Shown: positions 51,993-61,631 of the stretch, piece by piece
How the letters are laid out: each line of letters opens with the position of its first letter
Position numbering within the stretch: position 1 is the first letter of the stretch
Assembly: GCF_002794355.1 (NCBI RefSeq)
Contig: NZ_PGOI01000009.1
Location: forward strand, 310,001-374,000
Reading direction: 5' to 3'
Length of the DNA stretch: 64,000 bases
Source of the DNA: Pseudorhodobacter sp. MZDSW-24AT
GTDB taxonomy: Bacteria; Pseudomonadota; Alphaproteobacteria; Rhodobacterales; Rhodobacteraceae
Program-made: the position numbers and the translations under genes
Notes under the pieces: model-generated
The model's database searches: none
Told to the model about the DNA's origin: nothing
What the model saw: the letters and a program-made list of their open reading frames with translations, nothing else

Positions 51993-52994
51993 ATGCGCCC
52001 CGGACCGAAGAACCTCATCACCGATGTGCCCGGCCTGCTGGTCGGCCAGTCGCATGACGCCCGCTTGCGCTCCGGCGTCACGGTCCTTACCGCTGATCGG
52101 CCATTCACAGCGGCGGTGCAGGTCATGGGCGGCGCGCCCGGCACGCGGGAAACCGATCTGCTCGCCCCCGACCGTCTGGTGCAAGAGGTCGATGCGCTGG
52201 TGCTCGCAGGCGGCTCGGCCTTTGGGCTTGATGCCTGCTCGGGCGTGGCCGATGCGCTGCGCGCGCGGGGGCGCGGCTTTGCGGTGGGCGATCAGCGCGT
52301 GCCCATCGTGCCCGGCGCGATCCTCTTTGATCTGTTGAACGGCGGCGACAAGACCTGGGCGCGCAACCCCTATGCCGCGCTGGGGGCCGCCGCCTTTAAC
52401 GCCGCCGCCACCGCGTTCGTGCTTGGCACCGCAGGCGCGGGCTATGGGGCCGCCACGCAAAACTGGAAAGGCGGGATCGGCTCGGCCTCCGCCGTGCTGC
52501 CCTCTGGCCTCACCGTCGGCGCGCTCGTCGCCGTCAACGCGCTGGGCTCGGCCACCGTGGGCAACACCCCCCATTTCTGGGCCGCCCCGTGGGAGGAAGG
52601 CACCGAATTCGGCGGCCTCGGCCCCGCCCCCCGCAGGCCCCCCGCCGATGTCCCCCTCCCGCACAAACGCATGGGCGAATCGACCACCATCGCCATTGTC
52701 GCCACCGATGCGCGGCTGACCCAAGCTCAGGCGCAGCGCATGGCCACCGCCGCCCATGATGGCATGGCCCGCGCGCTGGTGCCTTCGCACACCCCGCTCG
52801 ACGGCGATCTGGTCTTTGCCGCCGCCACGGGCGCACGCGACCTTGCTGATCCGCTCACCGACAGCTTCCAACTCGGCCACGCCGCCGCCACCTGCCTTGC
52901 CCGCGCCATCGCCCGCGCGGTGTTCAGCGCCCGCGCCATGACAGGCGACCGTCAGCCCGTCTGGTCCTCCGCCTCCCGGCTTGCACCTTTCTGA
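51993..52994 (+). CDS. P1 family peptidase (DmpA-like)
   Basis: A 333-residue self-cleaving N-terminal-nucleophile hydrolase of the DmpA/L-aminopeptidase-D-esterase family. ITDVPGLLVGQSHDARLRSGVTVL opens the fold; DALVLAGGSAFGLDACSGVADALRARG and the VGALVAVNALGSATVGN region near residue 195, where family members cleave before a Ser or Thr, are clear; FAAATG and the GHAAATCLARAIARAV end follow. It probably trims N-terminal residues or beta-peptides. ATG 51993 is used. Confidence 0.9.
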   Translation: MRPGPKNLITDVPGLLVGQSHDARLRSGVTVLTADRPFTAAVQVMGGAPGTRETDLLAPDRLVQEVDALVLAGGSAFGLDACSGVADALRARGRGFAVGDQRVPIVPGAILFDLLNGGDKTWARNPYAALGAAAFNAAATAFVLGTAGAGYGAATQNWKGGIGSASAVLPSGLTVGALVAVNALGSATVGNTPHFWAAPWEEGTEFGGLGPAPRRPPADVPLPHKRMGESTTIAIVATDARLTQAQAQRMATAAHDGMARALVPSHTPLDGDLVFAAATGARDLADPLTDSFQLGHAAATCLARAIARAVFSARAMTGDRQPVWSSASRLAPF

Positions 52995-53018
52995 AATACT
53001 CCCGCCGGAGGCGTCCCC
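52994..53018. repeat. AAATACTCC-type short palindromic element, copy 2
   Basis: AAATACTCC-CGCC-GGAGGCGT starts in the P1 peptidase stop codon. The same AAATACTCC and GGAGGCGT pieces occur at 36785-36815. Confidence 0.55.
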
Positions 53019-53027
53019 CCGCAGCCC

Positions 53028-54266
53028 TCAGCGCAAGCGGTTCAGAATCTCCAGACTGGCATAGCCATCGGGCCGCATCCCATTCGCCCGCTGAAACGCT
53101 TTCACCGCCGCAATCGTGTTCGGCCCGATCCGGCCATCCACGCCCTTGGGGTCAAACCCGGCTGCGCCCAGCCGCTCTTGCAACTCGATCCGCTCATCCC
53201 GCGTCAGCGCGCGCAAGTCGCGCGGCCAGTCGGCAACAATCGCCGGTCCGCCGCGCAGCCGGTCGGCCAGATGGCCCACCGCGATGACATAGGCATCGGC
53301 AGTGTTATAGCGTTCGATCACCTGAAAATTGGAAAAGATCAGAAAGGCCGCCCCCCGCGCCCCTCCGGGCAACAGGACCGAGGCCAGCCCGTGATCGGGC
53401 AAATCCCCGCCCGCCATCGGCACCACCCCCAGCGCCGCCCAATCGGCCACGGGTTTTCTCACCCGTTCCGTGGTCTGGTCATAGTCAAACCCCTCGGGCA
53501 GCCGCACCTCCAGCCCCCAGACCGCCCCCGTGGTCCAGCCCCAATGCCGCAGATAGGCCGCGGCCGAGGCCAGTGCATCCGTCGGGTCATCCCCCCAGAC
53601 ATCGCGCTTGCCGTCGCCGTCGAAATCCACCGCATGGCCCCACCAGCTGGTCGGCATGAACTGCGTGTGCCCCATCGCCCCGGCCCAACTGCCGCGCATC
53701 GCCTCCGGGCGCACATCGCCATTGGCCACGATCCGCAAGGCCGCGATCAACTGCTCTTCAAAAAACGCCGCGCGCCGCCCGTCATAGGCCAGCGTCGCCA
53801 GCGCCCCGATCGTGGGCGTGTCGCCGCGAAAGCTGCCATAGGCCGATTCCAGCCCCCAGATCGCCGCCACCACATGCCGGTCCACGCCAAATTCGGCCTC
53901 GATCCGGCGCAGCACCGCGTCATGCCGCGCCAGCGCCGCCTTGCCATGCGTGATCCTGTCGGCCGAGACAGCCGTGTCCAGATAGTCCCAGATCGTCTTG
54001 GTGAACTCGCTCTGGTTCCGGTCACGCTCCAGAATCTTCGGGTCAAAGCGCACATCCGCCAGCGCCCTCTCCAGCACCTCGGGCGCGATTCCTGCTTCCA
54101 GCGCACGCGGGCGAAAGCCGGTCAGCCAGTTTGCGAATCCCTCTTCGCTGCCCATGTCGCTGGTCTCCCGCTGCTCTGCCACATTTCCTGTTTCGCTGGT
54201 ATTGGGCGATTGCGCGGCGCCCGGCTGCGCCAGCCCCACCATCAGAAAGATCAATCCTGCCCGCAT
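53028..54266 (-). CDS. Lytic murein transglycosylase, MltB type, with PG-binding domain
   Basis: A 412-residue exported enzyme cutting peptidoglycan glycan chains to anhydro-muramic ends. MRAGLIFLMVGLAQPGAAQ is the signal. The catalytic domain has the key Glu in AAIWGLESAYGSFRG, then GHTQFMPTSWWGHAVDFDGDGKRD, NWALRHWG-like AAAYLRHWGWTTGAVWG and FQVIERYNTADAYVIAVGHL. The C-terminal 60 residues, LQERLGAAGFDPKGVDGRIGPNTIAAVKAFQ, are a peptidoglycan-binding repeat. Start ATG 54266. Confidence 0.93.
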   Translation of the reverse strand: MRAGLIFLMVGLAQPGAAQSPNTSETGNVAEQRETSDMGSEEGFANWLTGFRPRALEAGIAPEVLERALADVRFDPKILERDRNQSEFTKTIWDYLDTAVSADRITHGKAALARHDAVLRRIEAEFGVDRHVVAAIWGLESAYGSFRGDTPTIGALATLAYDGRRAAFFEEQLIAALRIVANGDVRPEAMRGSWAGAMGHTQFMPTSWWGHAVDFDGDGKRDVWGDDPTDALASAAAYLRHWGWTTGAVWGLEVRLPEGFDYDQTTERVRKPVADWAALGVVPMAGGDLPDHGLASVLLPGGARGAAFLIFSNFQVIERYNTADAYVIAVGHLADRLRGGPAIVADWPRDLRALTRDERIELQERLGAAGFDPKGVDGRIGPNTIAAVKAFQRANGMRPDGYASLEILNRLR

Positions 54267-54470
54267 ATGCCTTGCCCCGCCTTTTTCGCAAAGCCTAGCG
54301 CCCGGCGCGGCAAAGGGCAAATCCGGGCGCGCGGCCCCAAGCACCGAGGAACGGTGACAAACCGATAAGCGCCCGCTCTGGCCGTTCCGCGACCGCCAAT
54401 GTCGCAACAGGGGCTGATCTTTGCGCGCCGATGGCCTAGCTGACAGCCAAGGCAACAGGATCGGCGGGCG

Positions 54471-56522
54471 ATGGGTTATTTTCTGGGCGTGGATACGGGC
54501 GGCACCTATACCGATGCGGTGATCGTGGATGCAGAGGCCACCCGCGTCATCGGCAAGGCGAAATCCTTGACCACCCGCCATGATCTGGCCGTGGGCATCG
54601 GCGGCGCCGTCGATGCCGCGCTTGCGCAAGCCGGGGTGGCCGCGGCCGAGGTCGCGCTGGTTTCGCTCTCCACCACGCTGGCCACCAATGCGCTGGTCGA
54701 AGGGCAGGGCGGCCGCGTGGCCTTGATCTTCATCGGCTTCGACGCCGGAGACGAGGCCCGCGCCGGTCTCGATACGGCACTCAAGGGCGATCCGATCCTG
54801 CGCCTTGCCGGGGGGCATGGCCATGCGGGCCAAGAGCTCGCGCCCTTGGATCTCGCCGCGCTGGAGCATCACCTGCTCACGCTCGGCGATCAGGTGATGG
54901 GCTTCGCCGTTGCCGCCCGTTTTGCCACCCGCAACCCCGCGCATGAAATTGCCGCGCGCGATCTGATCCGCCGCGTCACGGGCCGCCCGGTCACCTGTAG
55001 CCACGAACTCTCGGCCCATCTCAACGGCCCCAAACGCGCGCTGACCGCCGTGCTCAACGCGCGGCTGATCGGCATGATCGACCGGCTGGTCGCTGCCTGC
55101 GAGCGTCATCTCGCCAGCCTTGGCATCACAGCCCCCCTGATGGTGGTGCGCGGCGATGGCGCGCTGATCTCGGCCGCCATGGTGCGCGAACGCCCGATCG
55201 AGACGATCCTGTCCGGTCCGGCCGCCAGCATCGTCGGCGCGCGCTGGCTGACGGGGGCATCGGATGCGCTGGTCAGCGATATCGGCGGCACCACCACCGA
55301 TGTGGCGCTGCTGCGTGATGGCCTGCCCGAAATCGACCCCCAAGGCGCGCGGGTGGGCGGCCTGCGCACCATGGTCGAGGCGGTGGCGATGCGCACCACC
55401 GGCCTTGGCGGCGATTCCGAAGTGCATCTGATCACCGAAGGCCTGACCGGGGGCCTGCGCCTTGGTCCGCGCCGGCTGATCCCGGTGTCGCTTTTGGCGC
55501 AGACGCAGGGGGCCATGGTCCACGCGGCGCTGGACCGCGCCCTGTCGGCGGATGTGTCGGGCGATCATGACGGGCGCTTCGTGATCCCGATGCCGGGGGG
55601 GCAAGGCGGGCTTACCGCGCGCGAAGCCGCGCTGCTGGCGCGGATCACCGCGCCGATGCCACTGGCGCAAGCGCTGACCTCGCGGCTCGAGGCGGCGGCG
55701 CTCGACCGCCTTGTTGCGCGCGGCTTGGTGATGATCGCGGGCGTCACGCCTTCGGATGCCAGCCATGCGCTGGGGCGCCTCGATGTCTGGGATGCGCAGG
55801 CGTCGGATAAAGCGCTGCGCCTCTTGGGCCGCCGCCGCACCGGCGCGGGAGAGCGCTTTGCCACCGATCCGGCGCAGCTTGCGCAAAGCATCATTGATCA
55901 ACTCACCCGGCAAACCGCCGAGTGCCTGCTGGAAGCGGCCTTTGCCGAAGACCCGGCCTTTGCGGCGGAGTCGCCCGAGGTTCTGGCGCGCCACAGTCTG
56001 ACGCGGGCAGGCCTGCGGCGGCATCAGGGCGTGATGCAGATCAGCGCGCGGCTGGCGGTGCCGGTGATCGGTCTTGGCGCCTCGGCCCCCGCCTATTACG
56101 GCGCGGTCGGCGCGGCCTTGGGGTGCGAGATGATCCTGCCCGAACACGCCGGGGTCGCCAATGCCATCGGTGCCGTGGTGGGGCAGGTCAGCCAGCGCGC
56201 CACCGGCACGCTCACCAGCCCGTCCGAAGGCCGCTTTGCCGCGCATCTTCCTTCGGGACTCGCGGTCTTCACCGATCAGGAGGCCGCCCTTGCCGCGCTG
56301 ACCGAGGCCTTGACGCAAGAGGCCCGTGCCCGCGCGCTGCGCGCCGGCGCCGTGGATCTGCACCTGACCACAGGCCGCGACATCCGCGAGGCCGAAGTGG
56401 AAGGCCGCCGCATGTTCATCGAAGCCGTCGTCACCGTCACCGCCTCGGGCCGTCCTCGGGTCGCCCATGCGGCCCCCGCAGGAAACCAGCCCCGCGCGCA
56501 GGGGAAGGATGCGGAAATCTGA
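54471..56522 (+). CDS. Hydantoinase/oxoprolinase family protein
   Basis: A 683-residue HyuA-type protein. It opens with GYFLGVDTGGTYTDAVIVD (actin-like phosphate-binding motif), then STTLATNALVEGQGG, the hydantoinase core VVRGDGALISAAMVRERPIETILSGPAASIVGA, and SDIGGTTTDVALLRDG, the second phosphate motif. These enzymes use ATP to open hydantoin, oxoproline or acetophenone-type carbonyl rings. No HyuB partner gene is next to it, so the substrate is unclear. Ends 49 bases before the tRNA. Confidence 0.9.
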   Translation: MGYFLGVDTGGTYTDAVIVDAEATRVIGKAKSLTTRHDLAVGIGGAVDAALAQAGVAAAEVALVSLSTTLATNALVEGQGGRVALIFIGFDAGDEARAGLDTALKGDPILRLAGGHGHAGQELAPLDLAALEHHLLTLGDQVMGFAVAARFATRNPAHEIAARDLIRRVTGRPVTCSHELSAHLNGPKRALTAVLNARLIGMIDRLVAACERHLASLGITAPLMVVRGDGALISAAMVRERPIETILSGPAASIVGARWLTGASDALVSDIGGTTTDVALLRDGLPEIDPQGARVGGLRTMVEAVAMRTTGLGGDSEVHLITEGLTGGLRLGPRRLIPVSLLAQTQGAMVHAALDRALSADVSGDHDGRFVIPMPGGQGGLTAREAALLARITAPMPLAQALTSRLEAAALDRLVARGLVMIAGVTPSDASHALGRLDVWDAQASDKALRLLGRRRTGAGERFATDPAQLAQSIIDQLTRQTAECLLEAAFAEDPAFAAESPEVLARHSLTRAGLRRHQGVMQISARLAVPVIGLGASAPAYYGAVGAALGCEMILPEHAGVANAIGAVVGQVSQRATGTLTSPSEGRFAAHLPSGLAVFTDQEAALAALTEALTQEARARALRAGAVDLHLTTGRDIREAEVEGRRMFIEAVVTVTASGRPRVAHAAPAGNQPRAQGKDAEI

Positions 56523-56571
56523 CGAATGGGGCTTGACGCGCGATGGCGGGCGCAATACGACCCGCGCCAGT

Positions 56572-56648
56572 GGCTAGGTAGCTCAGCTGGTTAGAGCACG
56601 TGACTCATAATCACGGGGTCGGGGGTTCGAGTCCCCCCCTCGCCACCA
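56572..56648 (+). tRNA. tRNA-Met (anticodon CAT), probable elongator
   Basis: A 77-base gene with the full cloverleaf: acceptor GGCTAGG/CCTCGCC, D arm GCTC...GAGC, anticodon arm CGTGA-CTCATAA-TCACG, T arm GGGGG-TTCGAGT-CCCCC and encoded CCA. The CTCATAA loop gives CAT. G1-C72 pairing rules out the initiator type; tRNA-Ile(CAT) is not excluded. Acceptor position 4-69 is a T-C mismatch. Confidence 0.93.
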
Positions 56649-56666
56649 CTTCTCTCTCTCCTCACA

Positions 56667-57047
56667 TCAGACCCCGCCGCGCAGCGCCATCAGGGTGATG
56701 GCGCCGATATAGCCCGCATTGGCCAGAATCATCAGCGCGACGGCCAAAGATCCCAGATCCTTGGCCTGACGCGCGGCTTCGGACCAGCCGGGCGAGACAT
56801 GGTCCATCACCACCTCGATCGCGGTGTTCAGCGCCTCGACCGCCAGAAGCGCGGCAAAAAGCACGCCAAAGCCCAGCCAGTGCCACGCCCCCGCTTGCGC
56901 CCAAAACAGCAGGGCCGCGCCCATGGCCCCGCCCATGAGTTCCTGCCGCGCGGCGGTTTCGCGCAAAAGGCGCCGCAGCCCGGCCCAAGAATAGGCGGTG
57001 GCGTCCAGCATATGCCAAAGCCCCTTGCGCGGTGGTTTCACGGCCAT
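56667..57047 (-). CDS. dgkA: Diacylglycerol kinase
   Basis: A 126-residue membrane enzyme that phosphorylates diacylglycerol to phosphatidate. The signature is AVEALNTAIEVVMDHVSP (catalytic Glu and Asn), followed by AKDLGSLAVALMILANAGYIG. Three helices, about 35-125. I use ATG 57047 (MAVKPPRKGLW) with GGAGGGGG upstream; the frame is open to 57161. Confidence 0.95.
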   Translation of the reverse strand: MAVKPPRKGLWHMLDATAYSWAGLRRLLRETAARQELMGGAMGAALLFWAQAGAWHWLGFGVLFAALLAVEALNTAIEVVMDHVSPGWSEAARQAKDLGSLAVALMILANAGYIGAITLMALRGGV

Positions 57048-57340
57048 GCGGCCCCCTCCCTGATGCCTTCTTGCGGTCACAGCCTTGCCTGCCGATACGG
57101 GCAAGTCCAGCCGCCGCGTGCCGCAAATCCCGCCGCCCGAACAGGCCTGTCTTTCGGGCAATTTCGTTGCATCTGGTCAAAAGAGTGTCAGGCCGCATTC
57201 TCTTTGCCGCGCCGGGTCTATCATCTGGCGCGGAAATCAGGTGTCATGCCCGTCACTTGCCCTTGCGGCAAGGCGCGGGCCACTTCAGCGGCGCGCCGGA
57301 TCACCGCCAGACCGTCTGACCCAAAGGGAGCCGACCCCAT
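57048..57340. other. Gap between dgkA and the RND adaptor gene
   Basis: 293 bases with divergent genes on each side. It holds both promoters. GTCAAAAGAGTGTCAGGCC near 57178 is the only notable short pattern; no clear operator, terminator or small gene. Confidence 0.4.
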
Positions 57341-58492
57341 ATGAAACTCGTGCCGCAACTGTTGGCCATCGCTGTGATCATCGGGGTGGCGGTGCCGCTG
57401 GCCGCGCGCTTTGTGCCGGGCACCCATCCTTGGCTCGACAGCGCCGGGCTTCTGGCGCCGCTCACCTCTCTGGGCGTGGTGCCCGACGCAGGCGAAGCCG
57501 CCAGCCCTTCGGGCGGGCCGGGCGGCGCGCGGGGCGGGGCAGGCGGGGGCGGCGTGCAGGTTCTGGCCGCCGCGCCGCAACGAGAGGTGCTCAGCACGGT
57601 GATCGATGCCATCGGCTCGGCGCGGGGCGCGCATTCGGTGGACCTGTCCTTTGGCGTCAGCGGGCGCATCACCGCGCTGCATGTCGCCCCCGGCAACCGG
57701 GTCGAGGCGGGGGCGGTGCTGGCCGAACTGGATGCCGAAAGCGCCCGTCTGGCACTGGAGCGCGCCCGGCTGATGCTGGCCGATGCCCAGCAAACCATCG
57801 ACCGCCTGTCGCAACTGGCCGGGTCTGGCACCACCACCAGCCTGCAGCGCCAAGACGCCGAACTTGCCCTGCGCACCGCCGAACTGGGCCTGCAAGCCGC
57901 GCAGGCCGATCTGGACGACCATCGGCTGACCGCCCCGGTGGCAGGCTATATCGGCCTGATCGAGCCGCAGGTGGGCGATCTGGTGACCCCCACCACCCCG
58001 ATCACCCGGATCGAAGACCGCTCGACCCTGATCGTCGATTTCCGCGTGCCCGAGCGCATCGCGGCACAGGTGGCGCCCGGGGACACCGTGCAGGCCGCGC
58101 CGATCTCTGCCCCCGGACGTCCGATCACCGGGCAGATCACCGCCGTGGACAACCGCGTGGACGAGGCCAGCCGCACCCTGCGGGTGCAGGCCAGCATCGC
58201 GAATGCCGATGACAGCCTGCGCGCCGGGATGGCCTTTCGCATCTCGATCACCTTCACCGGGGCCGAAGTGCCCACGGTCAGCCCTCTGGCCATCCAGTGG
58301 GGGGGTGATGGGGCCTTTGTCTGGGTGGTGCGCGCGGGCAAGGCCGCCCGCCTGCCTGTCCGCATTCTGCAACGCAACGCCGATGCCGTGTTGATCGAGG
58401 CCGATCTGCAACCCGGCGATCTGATTGTCACCGAAGGCGTGCAGGCCCTGCGCCCCGGCGCCGACGTCGCCGTCGCCGCCCCAAGGAGCTGA
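57341..58492 (+). CDS. RND efflux periplasmic adaptor
   Basis: A 383-residue membrane-fusion protein: one N-terminal signal or anchor helix (LLAIAVIIGVAVPLAARFV), a Gly-rich linker, then the barrel-sandwich and hairpin: FGVSGRITALHVAPGNRVEAGAVLAELD, LERARLMLADAQQTIDRLSQLAG helix, DDHRLTAPVAGYIGLIEPQVGDLVTP, and beta-barrel PRVP-like VDFRVPERIAAQVAPGD. It bridges the RND permease to an outer-membrane channel, which is not in this window. The permease starts five bases after its stop. Confidence 0.93.
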   Translation: MKLVPQLLAIAVIIGVAVPLAARFVPGTHPWLDSAGLLAPLTSLGVVPDAGEAASPSGGPGGARGGAGGGGVQVLAAAPQREVLSTVIDAIGSARGAHSVDLSFGVSGRITALHVAPGNRVEAGAVLAELDAESARLALERARLMLADAQQTIDRLSQLAGSGTTTSLQRQDAELALRTAELGLQAAQADLDDHRLTAPVAGYIGLIEPQVGDLVTPTTPITRIEDRSTLIVDFRVPERIAAQVAPGDTVQAAPISAPGRPITGQITAVDNRVDEASRTLRVQASIANADDSLRAGMAFRISITFTGAEVPTVSPLAIQWGGDGAFVWVVRAGKAARLPVRILQRNADAVLIEADLQPGDLIVTEGVQALRPGADVAVAAPRS

Positions 58493-58496
58493 CCCG

Positions 58497-61400
58497 ATGG
58501 ACACCCGCGCCAAAGCCACCGCCGCCATGGGCCAAAGCACCGCCCTGTTCGTCCGCCGCCCGATTCTGGCCTTTGTGCTCAACGCGCTGATCGTGATTGC
58601 GGGGTTTGCCGGATTTCTGGGCGCCGATGTGCGCGAATTGCCGGCGGTGGACCGGCCCGTGGTCTCGATCAGCACCAATTACACCGGGGCCGCGCCCGAA
58701 ACCATCGACCGTGAGGTGACGGCGGTGATCGAAGGCGCCGCAGGCCGGGTCGCGGGGGTGAAATCCATCTCCTCCTCATCGCGCTTTGGCTCCAGCCGGG
58801 TCACGGTGGAATTCAACGACAGTGTCGATCTGGATGTTGCCGCCACCGATCTGCGCGATGCGGTGGCCCGGCAGGTCAACAGCCTGCCCGATGGGGCCGA
58901 TGCGCCCCGTGTGGTGAAATCCGACGCCGATGCCGAGGCCATTCTGCGCGTGGCTGTCACCTCGTCGCGCCGCAGCGCGGATGAGCTGACCACCCTTGTC
59001 ACCGATCTGGCCGAATCGCGTCTGCTGGCCGCGCCCGGAGTGGCCGATCTGCAAATCTTTGGCGGGCGCGAACTGTCGTTTCGCGTGGATGTCGACCTGA
59101 TGCAACTGGCCGCGCGCGGCCTGACGCTGGCCGATCTGCGCAACGTTCTGGGCAATGCCGCCTTTGACTCGCCCGCAGGGGCGCTGAGTTCCGAAAACCA
59201 AAGCCTTCTGGTGCGCACCACCGCCGCCATCCGCACCGCCGAACAGATCGAGGCGCTGACGATTGCGGGCAATGTCCGCCTTGGGGATGTGGCGCAGGTC
59301 ACGCTGGGCCCCGATCCGGGGGCGTCCATCCTGCGCGCCAACGGCCAGACCGGCATCGGCATCGGCATCATCCGTCAGGCCAATGGCAATTCATTGGCGA
59401 TTTCCGAGGCCGTGCGGCAGGTGGTGGCCGATCTGCAACCGCTGCTGCCCGAAGATGTGCAGATGTTCGTCACCTCGGACAGCGCCGATTTCATCCAAGG
59501 CGCCATCACCGAGGTGCAACTGGCGCTGATCCTCTCGGTGCTGATCGTGACGGCGGTGATCTTCTTGTTCCTGCGCGATCCGCGTGCCACGCTGATCCCG
59601 ATCATCGCCATGCCGGTGGCGCTGATCGGCACGCTGGCCGCCATCTGGATTGTCGGCTTTTCGGTCAACATCATCACGCTGCTGGCGTTGGTGCTGGCCA
59701 CGGGTCTGGTGGTGGATGATGCCATCGTGGTGCTTGAAAACATCGTGCGCCGCCGGTCCGAAGGCATGGGCGCCCGCGCGGCGGCGGTGCTTGGCACCCA
59801 GCAGGTGTTCTTTGCCGTGCTGGCCACCACCACCACGCTGGCCGCTGTTTTCGTGCCGCTGTCCTTCTTGCCGGGGCAGACCGGCGGGCTGTTCCGCGAA
59901 TTCGGCTTCACCCTTGCCATCGCGGTGCTGCTGTCCTCGGTCACCGCGCTGACGCTGTGTCCGGTGCTGGCCGCCAAGCTTTTGCGCCCGCATGAAACCA
60001 CCGCACCCAGCCTGATGACTCGTCTGGGGGACCGCCTGTCGCGGCTTTATGCAGGGGCGCTGCGCCTGTGCCTTGCCGCGCCGCTGGTCACGGTCACCTG
60101 TGCGCTGTTGTTTGCGGCGCTGGCGCTGGCGATCTTTCCCAATCTGCGGCAGGAACTCACCCCGCCCGAAGACCGCGCGGCGGTGCTGCTCTCGATTCAG
60201 GCGCCGCAGGGGGTGTCCCTCGATTACACCGATGCCCGCATGCGCGAGATCGAGGCCTTGGTCGAGCCGCTGCGCGAAAGTGGCGAGGTGACAAGCGTCT
60301 TTGCCATCGCGGGGATGGGCGGGCAGGACAGCCGGGGCTTCATCGTGATCACGCTGGCTGGCTGGGCCGAGCGCGCGCGCAGCCAGCAAGAGATCGCCGC
60401 CGAGATCAGCGGCAAGCTGCGTGACATCATCGGGGTGCGCGCCTTTGCCATTCAGGGCAATTCGCTGGGCATCCGGGGGGCAGGGCAGGGCTTGTCCTTT
60501 GCGCTGGTCGGCGACAATTACGAAACCTTGGCCGACAACGCCCGCGCCCTTGTCGAGCAGATGGAGGCCGATCCGCGCTTTGGGCAGGTGCGTCTGGGCT
60601 ATGACACCACCCAGCCGCAGCTTTTTGTCGAGATCGACCGCGCCCGCGCCGAGGATCTTGGCGTTCAGATCGCGGGCATGGGCGAGGCGCTGCAAGCCGT
60701 GCTAGACGGGCGCACCGTCGGCACGTTGTTCCTTGATGACAACAGCTTTGACATCCGCCTTGTCTCCAACGCCGATCCGGTGAACGACCCCGGCGATCTG
60801 GAGCGGATCTTCGTGCCCACCACCGAAGGCCAGATGGTGCCGATTTCCACCTTTGTCACCCTGACGGAACGCGCGGTGGCCCCGCAGCTGGAACGGGAAT
60901 CCCAGATGCGCGCGGTGCCGATCACCGCCGGGCTGACCCCGGAACTGGCCTTGGGCGATGCGCTGGCGCAGGTGCAGGGCATGGCAGCCGACATCCTGAC
61001 CGACAACAGCCGCATCGTGCCGCTGGCCGAAGCCGCCACCTTGGGCGAGACCACCTCGGGCCTTGCGATCACCTTCGGCATCGCGCTGATCGTGGTGTTT
61101 CTGGTGCTTTCGGCACAGTTTGAAAGCTTTGTTTCGGCCTTCATCGTGATGGCCACGGTCCCGCTGGGGCTGGCCTGCGCGGTGTTTGCGCTGCTGTTCA
61201 CCGGGGGCAGTCTCAACGTCTACTCGCAGATCGGTTTGGTGCTGCTGGTGGGGATCATGGCCAAGAACGGGATTCTGATCGTCGAATTCGCCGATCAGCT
61301 CCGGGAAAAGGGCGCCTCGGTGCGCGCGGCCATCGAAGGCGCCGCCGTGGCCCGCCTGCGCCCAGTGATGATGACGATGGTGGCCACGGTTCTGGGCGGG

Positions 61401-61625
61401 TTGCCGCTGCTTCTGGCCACCGGCGCGGGGGCCGAGGCGCGCGCGGTGCTGGGGGCGATCATCGTGGGCGGTCTGGGGCTGGCCACCTTGGCCACGCTGT
61501 TCATCACGCCCGTCGCCTATCTTCTGCTTGCCGGTCTGTCCCGCTCACGCGCGGCAGAGAGCGAATTGCTGATCGCCGAACTGGAGCAGGCCGCCGCCAA
61601 TCCAACCCCTCACCCGGCAGAGTGA
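58497..61625 (+). CDS. RND efflux permease, HAE1 type
   Basis: A 1042-residue, twelve-helix proton-driven exporter of the AcrB/MexB class. Asp407 and Asp408 in LATGLVVDDAIVVLENIVRR align in number with the proton-relay pair of AcrB. Two large periplasmic loops follow TM1 and TM7; QLALILSVLIVTAVIFLFLRD and NVYSQIGLVLLVGIMAKNGILIVEFADQ are helix motifs. AAGGAG lies before ATG 58497. It probably exports hydrophobic compounds; divergent TetR gene downstream may control it or the next operon. No outer-membrane gene seen. Confidence 0.95.
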   Translation: MDTRAKATAAMGQSTALFVRRPILAFVLNALIVIAGFAGFLGADVRELPAVDRPVVSISTNYTGAAPETIDREVTAVIEGAAGRVAGVKSISSSSRFGSSRVTVEFNDSVDLDVAATDLRDAVARQVNSLPDGADAPRVVKSDADAEAILRVAVTSSRRSADELTTLVTDLAESRLLAAPGVADLQIFGGRELSFRVDVDLMQLAARGLTLADLRNVLGNAAFDSPAGALSSENQSLLVRTTAAIRTAEQIEALTIAGNVRLGDVAQVTLGPDPGASILRANGQTGIGIGIIRQANGNSLAISEAVRQVVADLQPLLPEDVQMFVTSDSADFIQGAITEVQLALILSVLIVTAVIFLFLRDPRATLIPIIAMPVALIGTLAAIWIVGFSVNIITLLALVLATGLVVDDAIVVLENIVRRRSEGMGARAAAVLGTQQVFFAVLATTTTLAAVFVPLSFLPGQTGGLFREFGFTLAIAVLLSSVTALTLCPVLAAKLLRPHETTAPSLMTRLGDRLSRLYAGALRLCLAAPLVTVTCALLFAALALAIFPNLRQELTPPEDRAAVLLSIQAPQGVSLDYTDARMREIEALVEPLRESGEVTSVFAIAGMGGQDSRGFIVITLAGWAERARSQQEIAAEISGKLRDIIGVRAFAIQGNSLGIRGAGQGLSFALVGDNYETLADNARALVEQMEADPRFGQVRLGYDTTQPQLFVEIDRARAEDLGVQIAGMGEALQAVLDGRTVGTLFLDDNSFDIRLVSNADPVNDPGDLERIFVPTTEGQMVPISTFVTLTERAVAPQLERESQMRAVPITAGLTPELALGDALAQVQGMAADILTDNSRIVPLAEAATLGETTSGLAITFGIALIVVFLVLSAQFESFVSAFIVMATVPLGLACAVFALLFTGGSLNVYSQIGLVLLVGIMAKNGILIVEFADQLREKGASVRAAIEGAAVARLRPVMMTMVATVLGGLPLLLATGAGAEARAVLGAIIVGGLGLATLATLFITPVAYLLLAGLSRSRAAESELLIAELEQAAANPTPHPAE

Positions 61626-61631
61626 GGGGCA

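Noticed and set aside
53028-56555. A 1175-residue minus frame through the hydantoinase gene
   Set aside because: Only its last 412 residues match a transglycosylase; the rest is antisense to the HyuA-type gene.
57032-57319. A 95-residue plus-strand open frame before the RND adaptor
   Set aside because: It overlaps dgkA's start, has no homology and no ribosome site; likely non-coding.
58497-61625. A heavy-metal (CzcA-type) RND pump
   Set aside because: The adaptor and permease lack metal-type features I can see, and the Asp407-Asp408 relay layout fits HAE1 drug-type pumps.
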